A stretch of 56,253 nucleotides of DNA from an uncultured delta proteobacterium (GTDB lineage: Bacteria; Desulfobacterota; Syntrophia; Syntrophales; UBA8958). Both the position numbers and the translations under genes were made by a program. The stretch lies in NCBI GenBank assembly GCA_903885795.1, contig CAISJV010000037.1, positions 1 to 56,253 of the forward strand. Reading direction: 5' to 3'. Within the stretch, counting starts at the first letter, position 1; every line of letters starts with the position of its first letter. Positions 1-8,664 of the stretch are shown one piece after another. The notes below the pieces were generated by a model, which was given only the letters and a program-made list of their open reading frames with translations, made no database searches and had not been told where the DNA came from.

Positions 1-1
1 T

Positions 2-199
2 AAGATAATCCCGAAAGCCATTTTTAACAATCAGGGTAATGATGAATTTGAGATGAGAAATGGGCCTTTAAAAGGATCAGGGTATTTGCCGTTGGAGATC
101 AGGCTTTGTCCTATGGAATATGGGAATGACGGCAGAGATTCAATCGCCTATAGGGATGGCGGCGCGAGCCGCAACCGGGATGATGGAAATAAGCGCTAA
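2..199 (+). CDS. 3' end of an unidentified gene (partial)
   Basis: An open frame runs from the left window edge to a TAA at 197-199, about 65 codons. It lacks a start and is probably the C-terminus of a gene that begins outside the window. The translated tail is charged and Arg/Gly/Asp rich near the stop (it ends RDDGNKR) and shows no motif I recognise. It could also be chance, since 65 codons is not decisive. From the stop to position 370 I see nothing coding. Confidence 0.3.
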   Translation, partial: KIIPKAIFNNQGNDEFEMRNGPLKGSGYLPLEIRLCPMEYGNDGRDSIAYRDGGASRNRDDGNKR

Positions 200-374
200 A
201 GGAATTTATCCGTCATTATGAATTTCATTTCCCATCGTTTCGTTCAAACAATTTTAAAGCTTCATTAAAAAACTCTCCTCATCCGCTCTGAAAATCCTCA
301 ATCAACCATATCCTTGTTTCTATTTTATCCTTTACATACATGCACTTGCGATGCTTCCATGTTCACCTCACACG

Positions 375-402
375 ACTTGGCACACTTTGCGCATAGTATA
401 AA
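375..402 (+). promoter_or_regulatory. candidate promoter for the small membrane protein
   Basis: A good -10 hexamer TATAAA lies at 397-402, 46 bases before the start codon at 449. The -35 region is ambiguous. The same stretch carries TGGCAC followed by GCGCA at the spacing of a sigma-54 -24/-12 element, but the -12 part matches poorly. Which sigma factor acts here cannot be settled by eye. Confidence 0.3.
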
Positions 403-448
403 GTCAAACGGAAACAAATTAAAAAATAGACATAGGAGGACACAGATC

Positions 449-724
449 ATGAAAAAGACATTAGGAACGATGGTAGCGGCTATGGTGGTTGTTCTTTTAA
501 CGGGAACTTTCGCGATGGCAGAATACGCAGCAGCCGGTGTGGCTAACTTCCCTTACTTCCAGCTTGGATGCCTCATTATCGGCGGGATGACCATCATCTC
601 CCTGAAGCACAAGTATGAGAAGATGTACACGGGAGAAGTCGCCGGAGTTTTCGCCCTCTACACAGTGTTGATTGCTCTTTTCACCAATCCGGTCATTGAA
701 GGGATCAAGAATCTGGTTGGCTAA
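449..724 (+). CDS. small secreted or membrane protein, two hydrophobic helices
   Basis: Encodes 91 residues. The ATG at 449 is chosen because AGGAGG lies about 10 bases upstream; an in-frame ATG at 314 has no ribosome-binding site. Residues 1-23 form a signal-peptide-like stretch (MKKT, hydrophobic core, then FAMAEYA, a plausible cleavage site). Two further hydrophobic segments follow (about residues 34-50 and 65-80), separated by a basic stretch with KHKYEK. I do not recognise the family. It sits 68 bases upstream of an AtpZ/AtpI-like gene in the same orientation, so the two may be co-transcribed and act in the membrane. No function is assigned. Confidence 0.65.
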   Translation: MKKTLGTMVAAMVVVLLTGTFAMAEYAAAGVANFPYFQLGCLIIGGMTIISLKHKYEKMYTGEVAGVFALYTVLIALFTNPVIEGIKNLVG

Positions 725-792
725 AAGTAGACGAAATTCAACGGCAGTACGGCTCATTAATTAAGATAAGACGAGGAAAGGAGGAACGGGTC

Positions 793-1032
793 ATGGCAAC
801 ACAGCAAAACACACAAAAACCGGTGTATAATCAGTATCAGCACATCATGGTCATCAGCAGCTGGGGATTCGTGATTGCCTTTGCATCCTTCCTCTTCCTG
901 TATCTGGGATTCAAGATTGACCAGTATTTCGGGACGGCGCCCAACTTCATGTTCGGGATGTTCTTCCTGGCCCTCTTCCTGACGATCGGCAGGCTCTATC
1001 AGGAAGCTTGGCTGAGACGAAACGAGGTTTGA
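793..1032 (+). CDS. AtpZ/AtpI-family ATP synthase accessory protein
   Basis: Encodes 79 residues with two transmembrane helices (about 21-40 and 52-70) joined by a short loop containing LGFKIDQYFG. This helix-GxxxDxxFGT-helix layout is typical of the AtpZ/AtpI family, small membrane proteins usually encoded at the head of F1Fo-ATP synthase operons and linked to c-ring assembly or Mg transport. A strong ribosome site (AAAGGAGGAA) precedes the ATG. No ATP synthase subunit genes follow; the next gene is on the opposite strand. The family call rests on topology and the loop motif. Confidence 0.6.
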   Translation: MATQQNTQKPVYNQYQHIMVISSWGFVIAFASFLFLYLGFKIDQYFGTAPNFMFGMFFLALFLTIGRLYQEAWLRRNEV

Positions 1033-1125
1033 TAATTCTACCGGATAAATAAAGACACGTCTTTTGCCGTCCTGCTTTCATATGCCGAGGCATAGTATTC
1101 CATTCACACCGTCTCGGATATTTTC

Positions 1126-1572
1126 TTACCAGAAACCCCTCTCCATGCAATTTTCAATAAACGCCAAGGATTTATTCTGCCCCTCATGGAAGTATCGATA
1201 GAGCTGTTTGCCCACATCGGGGTACAAAGGGCACTCACTTAGTTTAGGTACGGGGACCCAGACAATATCCAGAGAGTGGGTATGATCGGGTCTGACTTTT
1301 GGAATGCCATGGACCTCGGTGGCTAAGAAAATGATGTGCAGCGTTTGTGGGTGCCTTTTTGTCCCTGGCGCCTCCCCGATCAGGACGATATCGCTGACCT
1401 CAACTTTTACCCCCAGTTCGTTCTTCCATTCACTTTTGACAGCTTCCTGCAGCGGCACATCCCTGTCCACGCCCCCGCCTGGAAGGGCGAAGACTTCTTT
1501 CCCTCCATAGACGTACTTCATGCAGAGGATCTCGTTGGCCTGCTCAAAGACTGCGGATACCCGGACTCTCAT
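1126..1572 (-). CDS. Nudix hydrolase-like protein with a degenerate Nudix box
   Basis: Encodes 148 residues with the Nudix fold pattern: an N-terminal beta strand, LPGGGVDRD, then a helix ending SEWKNELGV (about residues 30-54). Nudix enzymes hydrolyse nucleoside diphosphates linked to another group, using glutamates of the consensus GX5EX7REUXEEXGU. Here the box keeps the glycines, the Glu of RE and the last Glu, but the first Glu is Val, the Arg is Ser and one of the EE pair is Asn. Activity may therefore be reduced or altered. The start at 1572 has AAGGAGGAACG in front. Substrate unknown. Confidence 0.75.
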   Translation of the reverse strand: MRVRVSAVFEQANEILCMKYVYGGKEVFALPGGGVDRDVPLQEAVKSEWKNELGVKVEVSDIVLIGEAPGTKRHPQTLHIIFLATEVHGIPKVRPDHTHSLDIVWVPVPKLSECPLYPDVGKQLYRYFHEGQNKSLAFIENCMERGFW

Positions 1573-1709
1573 CGTTCCTCCTTGGCTTTAAATAAACAGT
1601 AGTTCACTTCTACTCTGTAGTGCATCCTGCACATTGCAAACAATAGTAAAATCAATGACTAATACTACAAATAATTTTGCAGGAATGCAAATGATCTTTA
1701 TATGGCTTT

Positions 1710-2699
1710 TCAGGGTAGGGCGATCTTCAGGGTGCCCCCTCTGCCCAGAATATCGTGTAGATGGATATATCCTTTCAAGGTATTCTCACCATCGGCAACC
1801 ACCAGGGTGGTGATTTCGTCGCGCTGCATCGATTCGATGGTCTGGGCGAGAGAGATGTTTTCATCGATTGTCTTGGGATTGCGGGTCATGACTTCATCAA
1901 CGGTTTTATTATGAAAGGAGACGCCTCGTTTGACTAGACGACGGAGATCACCATCGGTAAAAATCCCCAGGAGGGTTTTTCCTTTGTCTATAACAAGGAC
2001 AAAACCCTTGTTGTTAGCATCCATTTCTTCAATAGCCCTGGTTACCGTTACGCCTGTAAGAACTTTCGGCGTTTGTGCGTAGCCGATTATTACCTCTTTG
2101 ACCTTTGCCCTCAGACGCATTCCGAGGTTGCCGCCGGGATGAAATTTGTAGAAGTCTTTTTCGTTAAACTTCCTTTTTTCTATCAGGGCCACGGCCAAGG
2201 CATCTCCCATGGCGAGGGCGGCGGTGGAGCTTGAGGTCGGGGCCAGACCAAAAGGGCAGGCCTCCCTTTCCACGCCGACATCAATGACAAGATTGCAGGA
2301 GCGGGCAAGGGAGGAATTTGTATCGCCGGTTAAGGCAATCAGGTTCGCCCCGATTTCGCGGACGCTCGCCACAATAAGGTTAAGTTCATGGGTTTCGCCG
2401 CTGTTGGAGATGGCAATGACAGTGTCATTTTTCGTTACAATCCCGAGATCTCCGTGCATTCCTTCGACAGGATGAAGAAAAATAGCCTGGGTACCCGTGC
2501 TTGTCAGGGTGGCGACAATCTTCTTGCCAATCAGGCCGGATTTCCCTATGCCGGTGACAATGACCCGGCCATTGGACTTATAGATCCCATCCACCGCTTT
2601 GGTGAAATTGCCGTCCAATTTGTCGATGAGGCCGGAGATGCTTTCGGCCTCGATTTTCAGTACATCCTTGGCAAGTTGTATGGATAAGTCTTTTTTCAT
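1710..2699 (-). CDS. kdsD: arabinose-5-phosphate isomerase (KdsD/KpsF family)
   Basis: Interconverts D-ribulose 5-phosphate and D-arabinose 5-phosphate, the first step of KDO synthesis for lipopolysaccharide. The 329-residue protein has an N-terminal SIS domain (about 35-185) with TGIGKSGLIGKKI and the sugar-phosphate-binding SNSGETHEL, followed by two CBS domains (about 205-329) with VMTRNP between them. Length and domain order match the family. The ATG at 2699 is preferred over an in-frame TTG three codons upstream; neither has a strong ribosome site. The gene is divergent from the transglutaminase-ABC operon. It supports a Gram-negative outer membrane. Confidence 0.93.
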   Translation of the reverse strand: MKKDLSIQLAKDVLKIEAESISGLIDKLDGNFTKAVDGIYKSNGRVIVTGIGKSGLIGKKIVATLTSTGTQAIFLHPVEGMHGDLGIVTKNDTVIAISNSGETHELNLIVASVREIGANLIALTGDTNSSLARSCNLVIDVGVEREACPFGLAPTSSSTAALAMGDALAVALIEKRKFNEKDFYKFHPGGNLGMRLRAKVKEVIIGYAQTPKVLTGVTVTRAIEEMDANNKGFVLVIDKGKTLLGIFTDGDLRRLVKRGVSFHNKTVDEVMTRNPKTIDENISLAQTIESMQRDEITTLVVADGENTLKGYIHLHDILGRGGTLKIALP

Positions 2700-2789
2700 A
2701 GTGATCAATTCTCGGCATTAATAACCGGGAAGGCGACGCTATCAGAATTTATTTTTTCTGACAAGGAAGTTTTTCCTGTTAATGTTTCA

Positions 2790-2818
2790 TTGACAGCGCA
2801 GGACTCCGCATTTATATA
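2790..2818 (+). promoter_or_regulatory. sigma-70-type promoter of the transglutaminase-ABC operon
   Basis: TTGACA at 2790-2795 and TATATA at 2813-2818 are separated by exactly 17 bases. The ATG at 2835 is only 17 bases downstream of the -10, so the leader is very short, with AGAGGAGG just before the start codon. Confidence 0.7.
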
Positions 2819-2834
2819 TGCTTGAAGAGGAGGA

Positions 2835-4313
2835 ATGATGACGGCAAATAGATTTCCCTGGTCCCGGCTCATAGGCGGAATCCTGATTGCCCTGTTCCTC
2901 GTGCTCCTGGCGTTCCGTATGGATATATTTACCCTGCGGGCAACAGTGGACAGGCAGTTGGAAAACCCCACCATCATACCCGGGGAGACCAAAGACACGT
3001 GGATGAATATCTACCAGCAGAGCCGTAAAATAGGCTACACCCATCGGACCTTCTCTCGTCATGAGCAAGGCTTTGGATTAAAAGAAGAAGTATTTATGAG
3101 GATTCAGACGATGGGTGTTGTCCAGGGCCTTTCCCTAAGGACCGAGGGCGTCTTGAATCAGGATATGACCTTGGCTGCTTTTGACTTTGATCTGAAGTCC
3201 AACCTTTTTAGTTTTCATGCCATGGGAAAGGTTGATGGGGACCGGATGTCCATTGTCACGAAGGTTGCGGGCGACGAGCGGCATTACGATTTGCCCCTGA
3301 AAGGGCAGGTTCAACTCTCCCAGGGCGTATTTGCAAGGGCTCTGCATGCGGATCTGAAACCGGGGCAGCAGCTCATTGTATCCGTGTTCGATCCCATGAC
3401 GATGGGTTCGCGGCCAGTTCGCCTGTCTTTCGCGGGGGCGGAAACCCTTACGATCATGGGCCGACGCCAGACGCTGAAAAAGTATGCCGTCGATTTCATG
3501 GGGTCCCGTCAATATGCCTGGCTAGATCCGGAAGGCGACGTGGTTCGAGAGGAGGGCATTCTGGGGATGGCCCTGGAGAAGACGACCAGGGAGGAGGCCC
3601 TTGCGGGTCTGGCCTCAAGTGGGTCGGCTGACCTGACCGATCTGGCCTCCGTAGATGCCCATGTCCAGATTCCCAACCCGTCGGGATTACGGGTGCTTAA
3701 GGTAAGACTCTCCAACATCGATGTTGGCTCCCTGATGCTTGCGGGGGGCAGACAAAGCTATGCGCAGGACCTGTTAACAATCACCAGGGAGGTTCGTGGG
3801 AAGGTCGGCGAGACCCTGAAAAACCGAGAGACCTACCTTGCTTCGACGCCTTTTATACAGACGTCAAATCACTCCATCCGCACCCAGGCCGAGACGATCG
3901 TTTCCAGAGACGATGCGGATGAGGAGAAGGCGCGTAAGATTGTCGTCTGGGTATTCAAAAATATTGAAAAACGCCCGATCCTGTCGGTTTCCAATGCCGT
4001 GGAGACCCTGAAGAACCGCGTCGGCGACTGCACGGAACATGCGGTCCTGGTAGCCGCTCTTGCCAGGGCGGCGGGTATTCCCACCCTCATCGAAACCGGT
4101 CTTGTCTATCAGCGGGGTCGATTTTACTACCATGCCTGGAATGCCTTCTGGCTGGATAAATGGGGAGGGTGGGTTACAGCCGATGCCGTGATGAATCAGC
4201 TTCCCGCCGACGTGACCCATCTGCGCTTCGTGAGGGGAGAGGTGGAAACACAACTTGACCTCATGGGGGTGGTGGGAAAGATCAAACTACAGGTAATAGG
4301 GATGTCGCAATGA
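2835..4313 (+). CDS. membrane-anchored transglutaminase-like cysteine protein
   Basis: Encodes 492 residues. One N-terminal transmembrane helix (about residues 10-28) anchors the protein, with the rest probably outside the cytoplasm. The C-terminal third is a transglutaminase-like (papain-fold) domain: catalytic Cys in RVGDCTEH, His in YYHAWN and Asp in WVTADAV form the expected triad in the right order. The middle region (about 40-290) has the beta-rich look of domains fused to bacterial transglutaminase-like proteins. The stop overlaps the ATG of the ABC ATPase by four bases, so the three genes are probably one operon. Whether it is a protease, an acyltransferase or a peptidoglycan enzyme cannot be decided from sequence. 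Confidence 0.8.
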   Translation: MMTANRFPWSRLIGGILIALFLVLLAFRMDIFTLRATVDRQLENPTIIPGETKDTWMNIYQQSRKIGYTHRTFSRHEQGFGLKEEVFMRIQTMGVVQGLSLRTEGVLNQDMTLAAFDFDLKSNLFSFHAMGKVDGDRMSIVTKVAGDERHYDLPLKGQVQLSQGVFARALHADLKPGQQLIVSVFDPMTMGSRPVRLSFAGAETLTIMGRRQTLKKYAVDFMGSRQYAWLDPEGDVVREEGILGMALEKTTREEALAGLASSGSADLTDLASVDAHVQIPNPSGLRVLKVRLSNIDVGSLMLAGGRQSYAQDLLTITREVRGKVGETLKNRETYLASTPFIQTSNHSIRTQAETIVSRDDADEEKARKIVVWVFKNIEKRPILSVSNAVETLKNRVGDCTEHAVLVAALARAAGIPTLIETGLVYQRGRFYYHAWNAFWLDKWGGWVTADAVMNQLPADVTHLRFVRGEVETQLDLMGVVGKIKLQVIGMSQ

Positions 4314-5044
4314 TCGAGCTTAAAGGTATTACCAAATACTATGATAAAACACTCGCAGTAAATAATCTTAATCTTGTTATCCCTAAAGGTGAACTCTTTG
4401 GATTCATCGGCCCCAACGGGGCGGGGAAAACAACCACGATCCGCATGATGGGCGGTATTTTGGCCCCCTCCTCAGGTGCCGTAATCATCGACGGTCAATC
4501 CCTCGCAGAACACCCGGTGGCGGTCAAAAGAAAGATCGGCTTTATCCCGGACCGGCCGTATCTCTATGAAAAACTGACGGGCTGGGAGTTCATGCGTTTT
4601 TCAGCCGATCTCTTCGGGGTCGAGGAAGGGACGTTCGCCTCCAAGGCGGCGGAACTCCTGAATACCTTTTCCCTTTTCAACTGGCGCCAGGAGCTGATCG
4701 AGGCCTACTCCCACGGCATGAAACAGCGCCTGATCATTGCGGCAGCCCTCCTCCATGATCCGGAGGTGATCATCGTCGATGAACCCATGGTCGGTCTCGA
4801 TCCAGGAGCCATACGGATGGTGAAAGACATTCTCCGGTCCTTGGCGGCTCAGGGGACGACGATCTTCATGTCCACCCACACCTTGGTAGTGGCCGAGGAC
4901 CTCTGTGACCGGATCGGTGTCATTCACAGGGGCGCCCTGATTGCCCTGGGTACTATGGGAGAGCTTAAACAGTCCGTCCGGATGCGGGAAGGGGATCTCG
5001 AAGATATTTTTTTACGACTGACCGCTGAGGGGGGTATGGAATGA
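4310..5044 (+). CDS. ABC transporter ATP-binding protein
   Basis: Encodes 244 residues, a single nucleotide-binding domain. Walker A is GPNGAGKTT near residue 36, the signature region is YSHGMKQRL, and Walker B is VIIVDEPMVGLDP, followed by a switch His in MSTHTL. All catalytic elements are intact. The 'Y-SHGMKQ' form of the signature is typical of ATPases serving ABC-2-type exporters. It overlaps its neighbours on both sides by four bases, pointing to translational coupling with the transglutaminase-like protein and the permease. It should energise export by the 562-aa permease; the substrate is unknown. Confidence 0.92.
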   Translation: MIELKGITKYYDKTLAVNNLNLVIPKGELFGFIGPNGAGKTTTIRMMGGILAPSSGAVIIDGQSLAEHPVAVKRKIGFIPDRPYLYEKLTGWEFMRFSADLFGVEEGTFASKAAELLNTFSLFNWRQELIEAYSHGMKQRLIIAAALLHDPEVIIVDEPMVGLDPGAIRMVKDILRSLAAQGTTIFMSTHTLVVAEDLCDRIGVIHRGALIALGTMGELKQSVRMREGDLEDIFLRLTAEGGME

Positions 5045-6729
5045 AGGTGGTCCTCACCCTAATGAAGCCGCGGCTCTGGGCTTTTTTGAACGGCAGGATC
5101 TCCCGGACGGCCTGGGACAGCCGGGCGAGGCTTTATTTTTTCAGCGTCATCGGTTTCGTCTTCTGGTTTGGAATCTTCATGATGTTTTACCGGGTCCTGA
5201 CCTATTTCAAGGGCGTCGAAGGGTTTGGCGATATCCTGGCGGCGAAGCTCATGTCCATGGTGGTGATGACCTTTTTTACCCTCCTCCTCTTCAGCAGCGT
5301 CATTGTGACACTCTCGAAGTTATACATCAGCCGGGACCTCCCCCTTGTTCATTCCCTCCCCGTCACGACGGGGCAGATCTTCCTTGCCCGCTGGCTGGAG
5401 AGCCTTATCGACAGCTCCTGGATGGTGATCATTTTCAGCCTGCCCATCCTTCTTTCCTACGGTATGGTTTTCAAGGCCGGGATTTTTTTCTACGGGATGT
5501 CGTTCTTGTCGATTTTTTCTCTCTGTCTCGTGGCCTCAGGATTGAGCACCATGGCCGTGATGGGGGCGGCGACGATCCTGCCGGCCGGGCGGATTCGCAC
5601 CATCTCGGTCTTCTTCGGGGTGCTGCTGATCCTGGTTGTGGTCATTGCCGTGCGGATGATGCGGCCGGAACAGCTTGTCAACCCCGAGGCCTTCAACTCC
5701 GTGGCTGTTTACCTCCAATCCCTGGAGACCACCGGATCGCCACTGCTCCCCACGACCTGGATCTATGACAGCATTCAGGCCAGCCTCCTGGGAAGGATGG
5801 GGGAGGCATTCTTTAATCTTGCCCTGTCCGTCAGCGGCGGTATGGCCCTCCTTTTTGTGAATGTGTGGATTTCGGAGAGGTGGTATTTTCGCGGCTATTC
5901 CCAAGCCCAGACAACGCCGGCCAGCATTTTTGACTCCTCCCCGGCGGGGAAGGGGTGGGATGGACTTCTAGCGTTTCTCCCGGCCCCGGTAAAGGCACTG
6001 GCCGTCAAGGAGATCAAGACCTTCTTCCGGGATCAGACCCAGTGGCCCCAGTTGTTTCTCCTCCTCGCACTGATCGTCGTGTATCTTTACAATTTTTCGG
6101 TCCTACCCCTCGACCGGACGCCGATAAAAACCGTTTACCTGCAGAATCTCTTTTCTTTCCTGAACATGGGGCTGGCGACATTTGTTCTGACGGCCATCGC
6201 GGCGCGCTTTGTTTTCCCGGCGGTAAGCCTGGAGGGACAGTCCTTCTGGATCGTCCGCTCCTCCCCGGTGTCCATCCGCACCTTCCTGTGGATAAAGTTT
6301 TTCATCTATTATCTTCCCCTGGTAATTCTTAGTGAGGTACTGATTGTGGTCTCCAACTTCCTCCTTGATGTGACCCCTTTCATGATGGCCCTTTCCGTGA
6401 TAACTGTTTTTTTAATGGTTCCGGGAATTGTGGCCTTGGGGATCGGCTTCGGGGCGGCGTATCCCGATTTCACATCGGAAAACCCCACCCAGACGGTAAC
6501 CAGCTTCGGGGGACTCCTGTATATGACCATCTGCGCAGGATTTATTGCCCTCGTCATCGTTCTTGAGGCGGGGCCGGTATATGCCGTTTTTATGGCCGGG
6601 ATCAGGGGTCAGGGCCTGGATGTGCTGCAATGGTTCTGGCTAGTCGGCTCCTTTTGTCTGGTCCTCATGCTATGTGCCTTGACAGTGGTGGTTCCCATGA
6701 AGATGGGGGAGAAGCGTCTAAGGAGATGA
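5041..6729 (+). CDS. ABC exporter permease, multi-spanning membrane protein
   Basis: Encodes 562 residues with about twelve hydrophobic helices spread over the whole length, for example around residues 30-50, 85-110, 130-155, 180-205, 340-360 and 500-550. There is no ATPase domain, so it relies on the upstream ATP-binding protein, whose stop codon its ATG overlaps. It resembles large two-bundle ABC-2-type permeases rather than the usual 250-aa type. Putative substrate-related partner: the transglutaminase-like protein at the head of the operon. Confidence 0.8.
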   Translation: MKVVLTLMKPRLWAFLNGRISRTAWDSRARLYFFSVIGFVFWFGIFMMFYRVLTYFKGVEGFGDILAAKLMSMVVMTFFTLLLFSSVIVTLSKLYISRDLPLVHSLPVTTGQIFLARWLESLIDSSWMVIIFSLPILLSYGMVFKAGIFFYGMSFLSIFSLCLVASGLSTMAVMGAATILPAGRIRTISVFFGVLLILVVVIAVRMMRPEQLVNPEAFNSVAVYLQSLETTGSPLLPTTWIYDSIQASLLGRMGEAFFNLALSVSGGMALLFVNVWISERWYFRGYSQAQTTPASIFDSSPAGKGWDGLLAFLPAPVKALAVKEIKTFFRDQTQWPQLFLLLALIVVYLYNFSVLPLDRTPIKTVYLQNLFSFLNMGLATFVLTAIAARFVFPAVSLEGQSFWIVRSSPVSIRTFLWIKFFIYYLPLVILSEVLIVVSNFLLDVTPFMMALSVITVFLMVPGIVALGIGFGAAYPDFTSENPTQTVTSFGGLLYMTICAGFIALVIVLEAGPVYAVFMAGIRGQGLDVLQWFWLVGSFCLVLMLCALTVVVPMKMGEKRLRR

Positions 6730-6851
6730 AAACTATGGATAATTGCGGACTCTGTGGTAACAAAAAGAAGAATTCGGTCATTCATGAAACATCAGGAAGA
6801 AGCGCCAAAAGACTTGTGCCGAAAGAGGAATGCAGGAAAGGGGCTGATTAG
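6726..6851 (+). CDS. 41-aa Cys-containing small protein
   Basis: A short frame of 41 codons starts with an ATG that overlaps the permease stop (ATGA) and ends with the TAG directly before the nitroreductase ATG. It is preceded by TAAGGAG, so it would be well translated. The product begins MDNCGLCGNKKK after four residues: a CxxC pair followed by a basic patch and one further Cys near the end. This could be a small metal-binding protein or a leader peptide. I recognise no family, and the length makes chance possible. Confidence 0.4.
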   Translation: MKTMDNCGLCGNKKKNSVIHETSGRSAKRLVPKEECRKGAD

Positions 6852-7694
6852 ATGTCAACTATAGAAATTATTAAAAGACGTTCTTCATGCCGAACGTATA
6901 GCGATAAAGGCATTGATCAAGACAAACTGGATGAACTGAGAAAATTTCTTGCCGACAATACCGACTCACCCTTTGGCAGCAGGATCCGCTTCCAGCTTCT
7001 TGATTTTACTACCGAGACGGAAGCATCAGAGATAAAGGCGCCCGGCACCTACGGCGTCATCAAAGGTGCAAAATATTTCATAGCTGGAGCAGTCGGAAAT
7101 CGGCCGAAATCCATGGAGGATTATGGATACTGCATGGAAAAGAATATTCTGAAAGCAACTGCTATGGAATTAGGAACCTGCTGGCTGGGAGGCACATTCA
7201 ACAGGAGCGGATTTGGAGAGAAGATGGGGCTTGCCAGTGAAGAATTATTGCCGGCTATCAGCCCTGTAGGGTATTCCGGCAATAAGAGATCCATCATAGA
7301 TAAACTGTTCAGATTAAGCGCTGGTTCAGATAAAAGAAAATCATGGCATGAACTGTTTTTCAAGGGAAATATCGGGACGCCTCTTCAACAAGATTCATCT
7401 TCGCCTTATGAAAAGCCTCTTGAATGTGTAAGGATCGGTCCTTCAGCATCAAATAAGCAGCCATGGCGAATTATCAAGGAGGGTGGAAACCTCCATTTCT
7501 GCCTTATTAGGACACCCGGTTATAATGCTGTCTTCGGAGACATCAAGATGCAAAACATTGATATGGGCATTGCTATGTGTCATTTCGAACTGTCGGCAAG
7601 AGAGCTTGGATTGAATGGCGATTGGCAGGTTAGCGATCCTCTTATGCAGACAGGAGATACTGAATATATTGTCAGTTGGATCGGCAGCGAATAA
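6852..7694 (+). CDS. nitroreductase-family protein
   Basis: Encodes 280 residues. The N-terminus IEIIKRRSSCRTYSDKGI is the classic FMN-binding start of the nitroreductase fold (RRSxRxY, flavin phosphate contacts). The later segment with VRIGPSASNKQPWRI matches the second flavin motif (PSxxNxQPW). Nitroreductase-fold enzymes are flavoproteins that reduce nitroaromatics, quinones or other electron acceptors with NAD(P)H; the physiological substrate here is unknown. At 280 residues it is longer than single-domain nitroreductases and probably holds the duplicated-half arrangement seen in some anaerobes. The gene follows the 41-aa frame without a gap. Confidence 0.85.
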   Translation: MSTIEIIKRRSSCRTYSDKGIDQDKLDELRKFLADNTDSPFGSRIRFQLLDFTTETEASEIKAPGTYGVIKGAKYFIAGAVGNRPKSMEDYGYCMEKNILKATAMELGTCWLGGTFNRSGFGEKMGLASEELLPAISPVGYSGNKRSIIDKLFRLSAGSDKRKSWHELFFKGNIGTPLQQDSSSPYEKPLECVRIGPSASNKQPWRIIKEGGNLHFCLIRTPGYNAVFGDIKMQNIDMGIAMCHFELSARELGLNGDWQVSDPLMQTGDTEYIVSWIGSE

Positions 7695-7711
7695 TGAAAG
7701 GAGAATCTCAT

Positions 7712-8629
7712 ATGTTTACCAATCGGATGCAACTAACGGTGGTCGCGCTCTTCGTCGCGCTCTTCCTGCTGGTAGGATCGTATTCTGAAGGGCAGGATTT
7801 TTCCAAGGTGCAGGTTGAGGCGATAAAAGTTTCCCGTAACGTATATATGGTCACGGGTGCGGGAGGAAACATCGGCATCTCGGCGGGGAAAGACGGTGTA
7901 TTTATGATTGATGCCTCCTACGCCCCTCTAACAGAAAAAATCAAGGCCGCAGTCGCAACATTCAGCCCTAAACCGACCAAGTTTGTTGTGACCACCCACT
8001 GGCATCAGGATCATACCGGCGGCAATGAAAATCTGTCCAGAGAGGGAGCGATCTTGGTGGCTCATGAGAATGTCCGTAAACGGCTTGGATCAGAACAGTT
8101 CGTGGAATTTTTTAATAGAAAGATACCACCCATCCCTGAATCAGCATTGCCCATAATCACCTTCAATCAGGACATTTCCTTTCACCTGAACGAAGATGAC
8201 ATTTTTATTTTTCATGTTGCACCAGCCCACACCGACGGAGATGCCATCGTTCACTTCAAACAATCCGGTGTCATTCACACGGGTGATCTCTATTTCAACG
8301 GTTTGTACCCTTTTATCGACCTTTCAGCCGGAGGTTCGGTAGATGGCGTTATAGTGGCTGTGAAGCAACTCATCTCCCTTTGTGACAGCAATATGAAGGT
8401 AATCCCTGGACATGGACCTCTGTCCGACAAGGACGGATTGGAAGCATACCTAAAGATGCTTGTAACGATAAGGGACAGAATTGCCAACGGGATCAAGGCA
8501 GGAAAAACTCTGGACGATATAATCGCCTCCAGACCCACCCGTGACTTCGATCCAATTTGGGGGAAAGGTTTTTTAAAGCCTGAACAGTTTGTAAAGATCG
8601 TATATGACAGTCTGGTCAAGAAAAAATAG
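7712..8629 (+). CDS. secreted metallo-beta-lactamase-fold hydrolase
   Basis: Encodes 305 residues. The ATG at 7712 is chosen because AAAGGAGA lies 7 bases upstream; it gives a clear signal peptide (MFTNRMQLTVVALFVALFLL). Metal ligands of the MBL fold are all visible: THWHQDHTGG (HxHxDH), a His in APAHTDGD, the bridging Asp region HTGDLYFNG and the last His in IPGHGP. The protein is therefore probably a periplasmic zinc hydrolase. Its spacing and sequence resemble the subclass B3/SoxH-like group, but antibiotic hydrolysis should not be assumed; many such proteins are esterases or have unknown substrates. Confidence 0.87.
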   Translation: MFTNRMQLTVVALFVALFLLVGSYSEGQDFSKVQVEAIKVSRNVYMVTGAGGNIGISAGKDGVFMIDASYAPLTEKIKAAVATFSPKPTKFVVTTHWHQDHTGGNENLSREGAILVAHENVRKRLGSEQFVEFFNRKIPPIPESALPIITFNQDISFHLNEDDIFIFHVAPAHTDGDAIVHFKQSGVIHTGDLYFNGLYPFIDLSAGGSVDGVIVAVKQLISLCDSNMKVIPGHGPLSDKDGLEAYLKMLVTIRDRIANGIKAGKTLDDIIASRPTRDFDPIWGKGFLKPEQFVKIVYDSLVKKK

Positions 8630-8664
8630 TTGAGGTGAAGGCGCATTGACAATCTCATGGTTGG

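Noticed and set aside
375-402. Sigma-54 promoter upstream of the small membrane protein
   Set aside because: The -24 box TGGCAC is good, but the -12 box deviates (GCGCA in place of TTGCA). Kept only as an ambiguous promoter.
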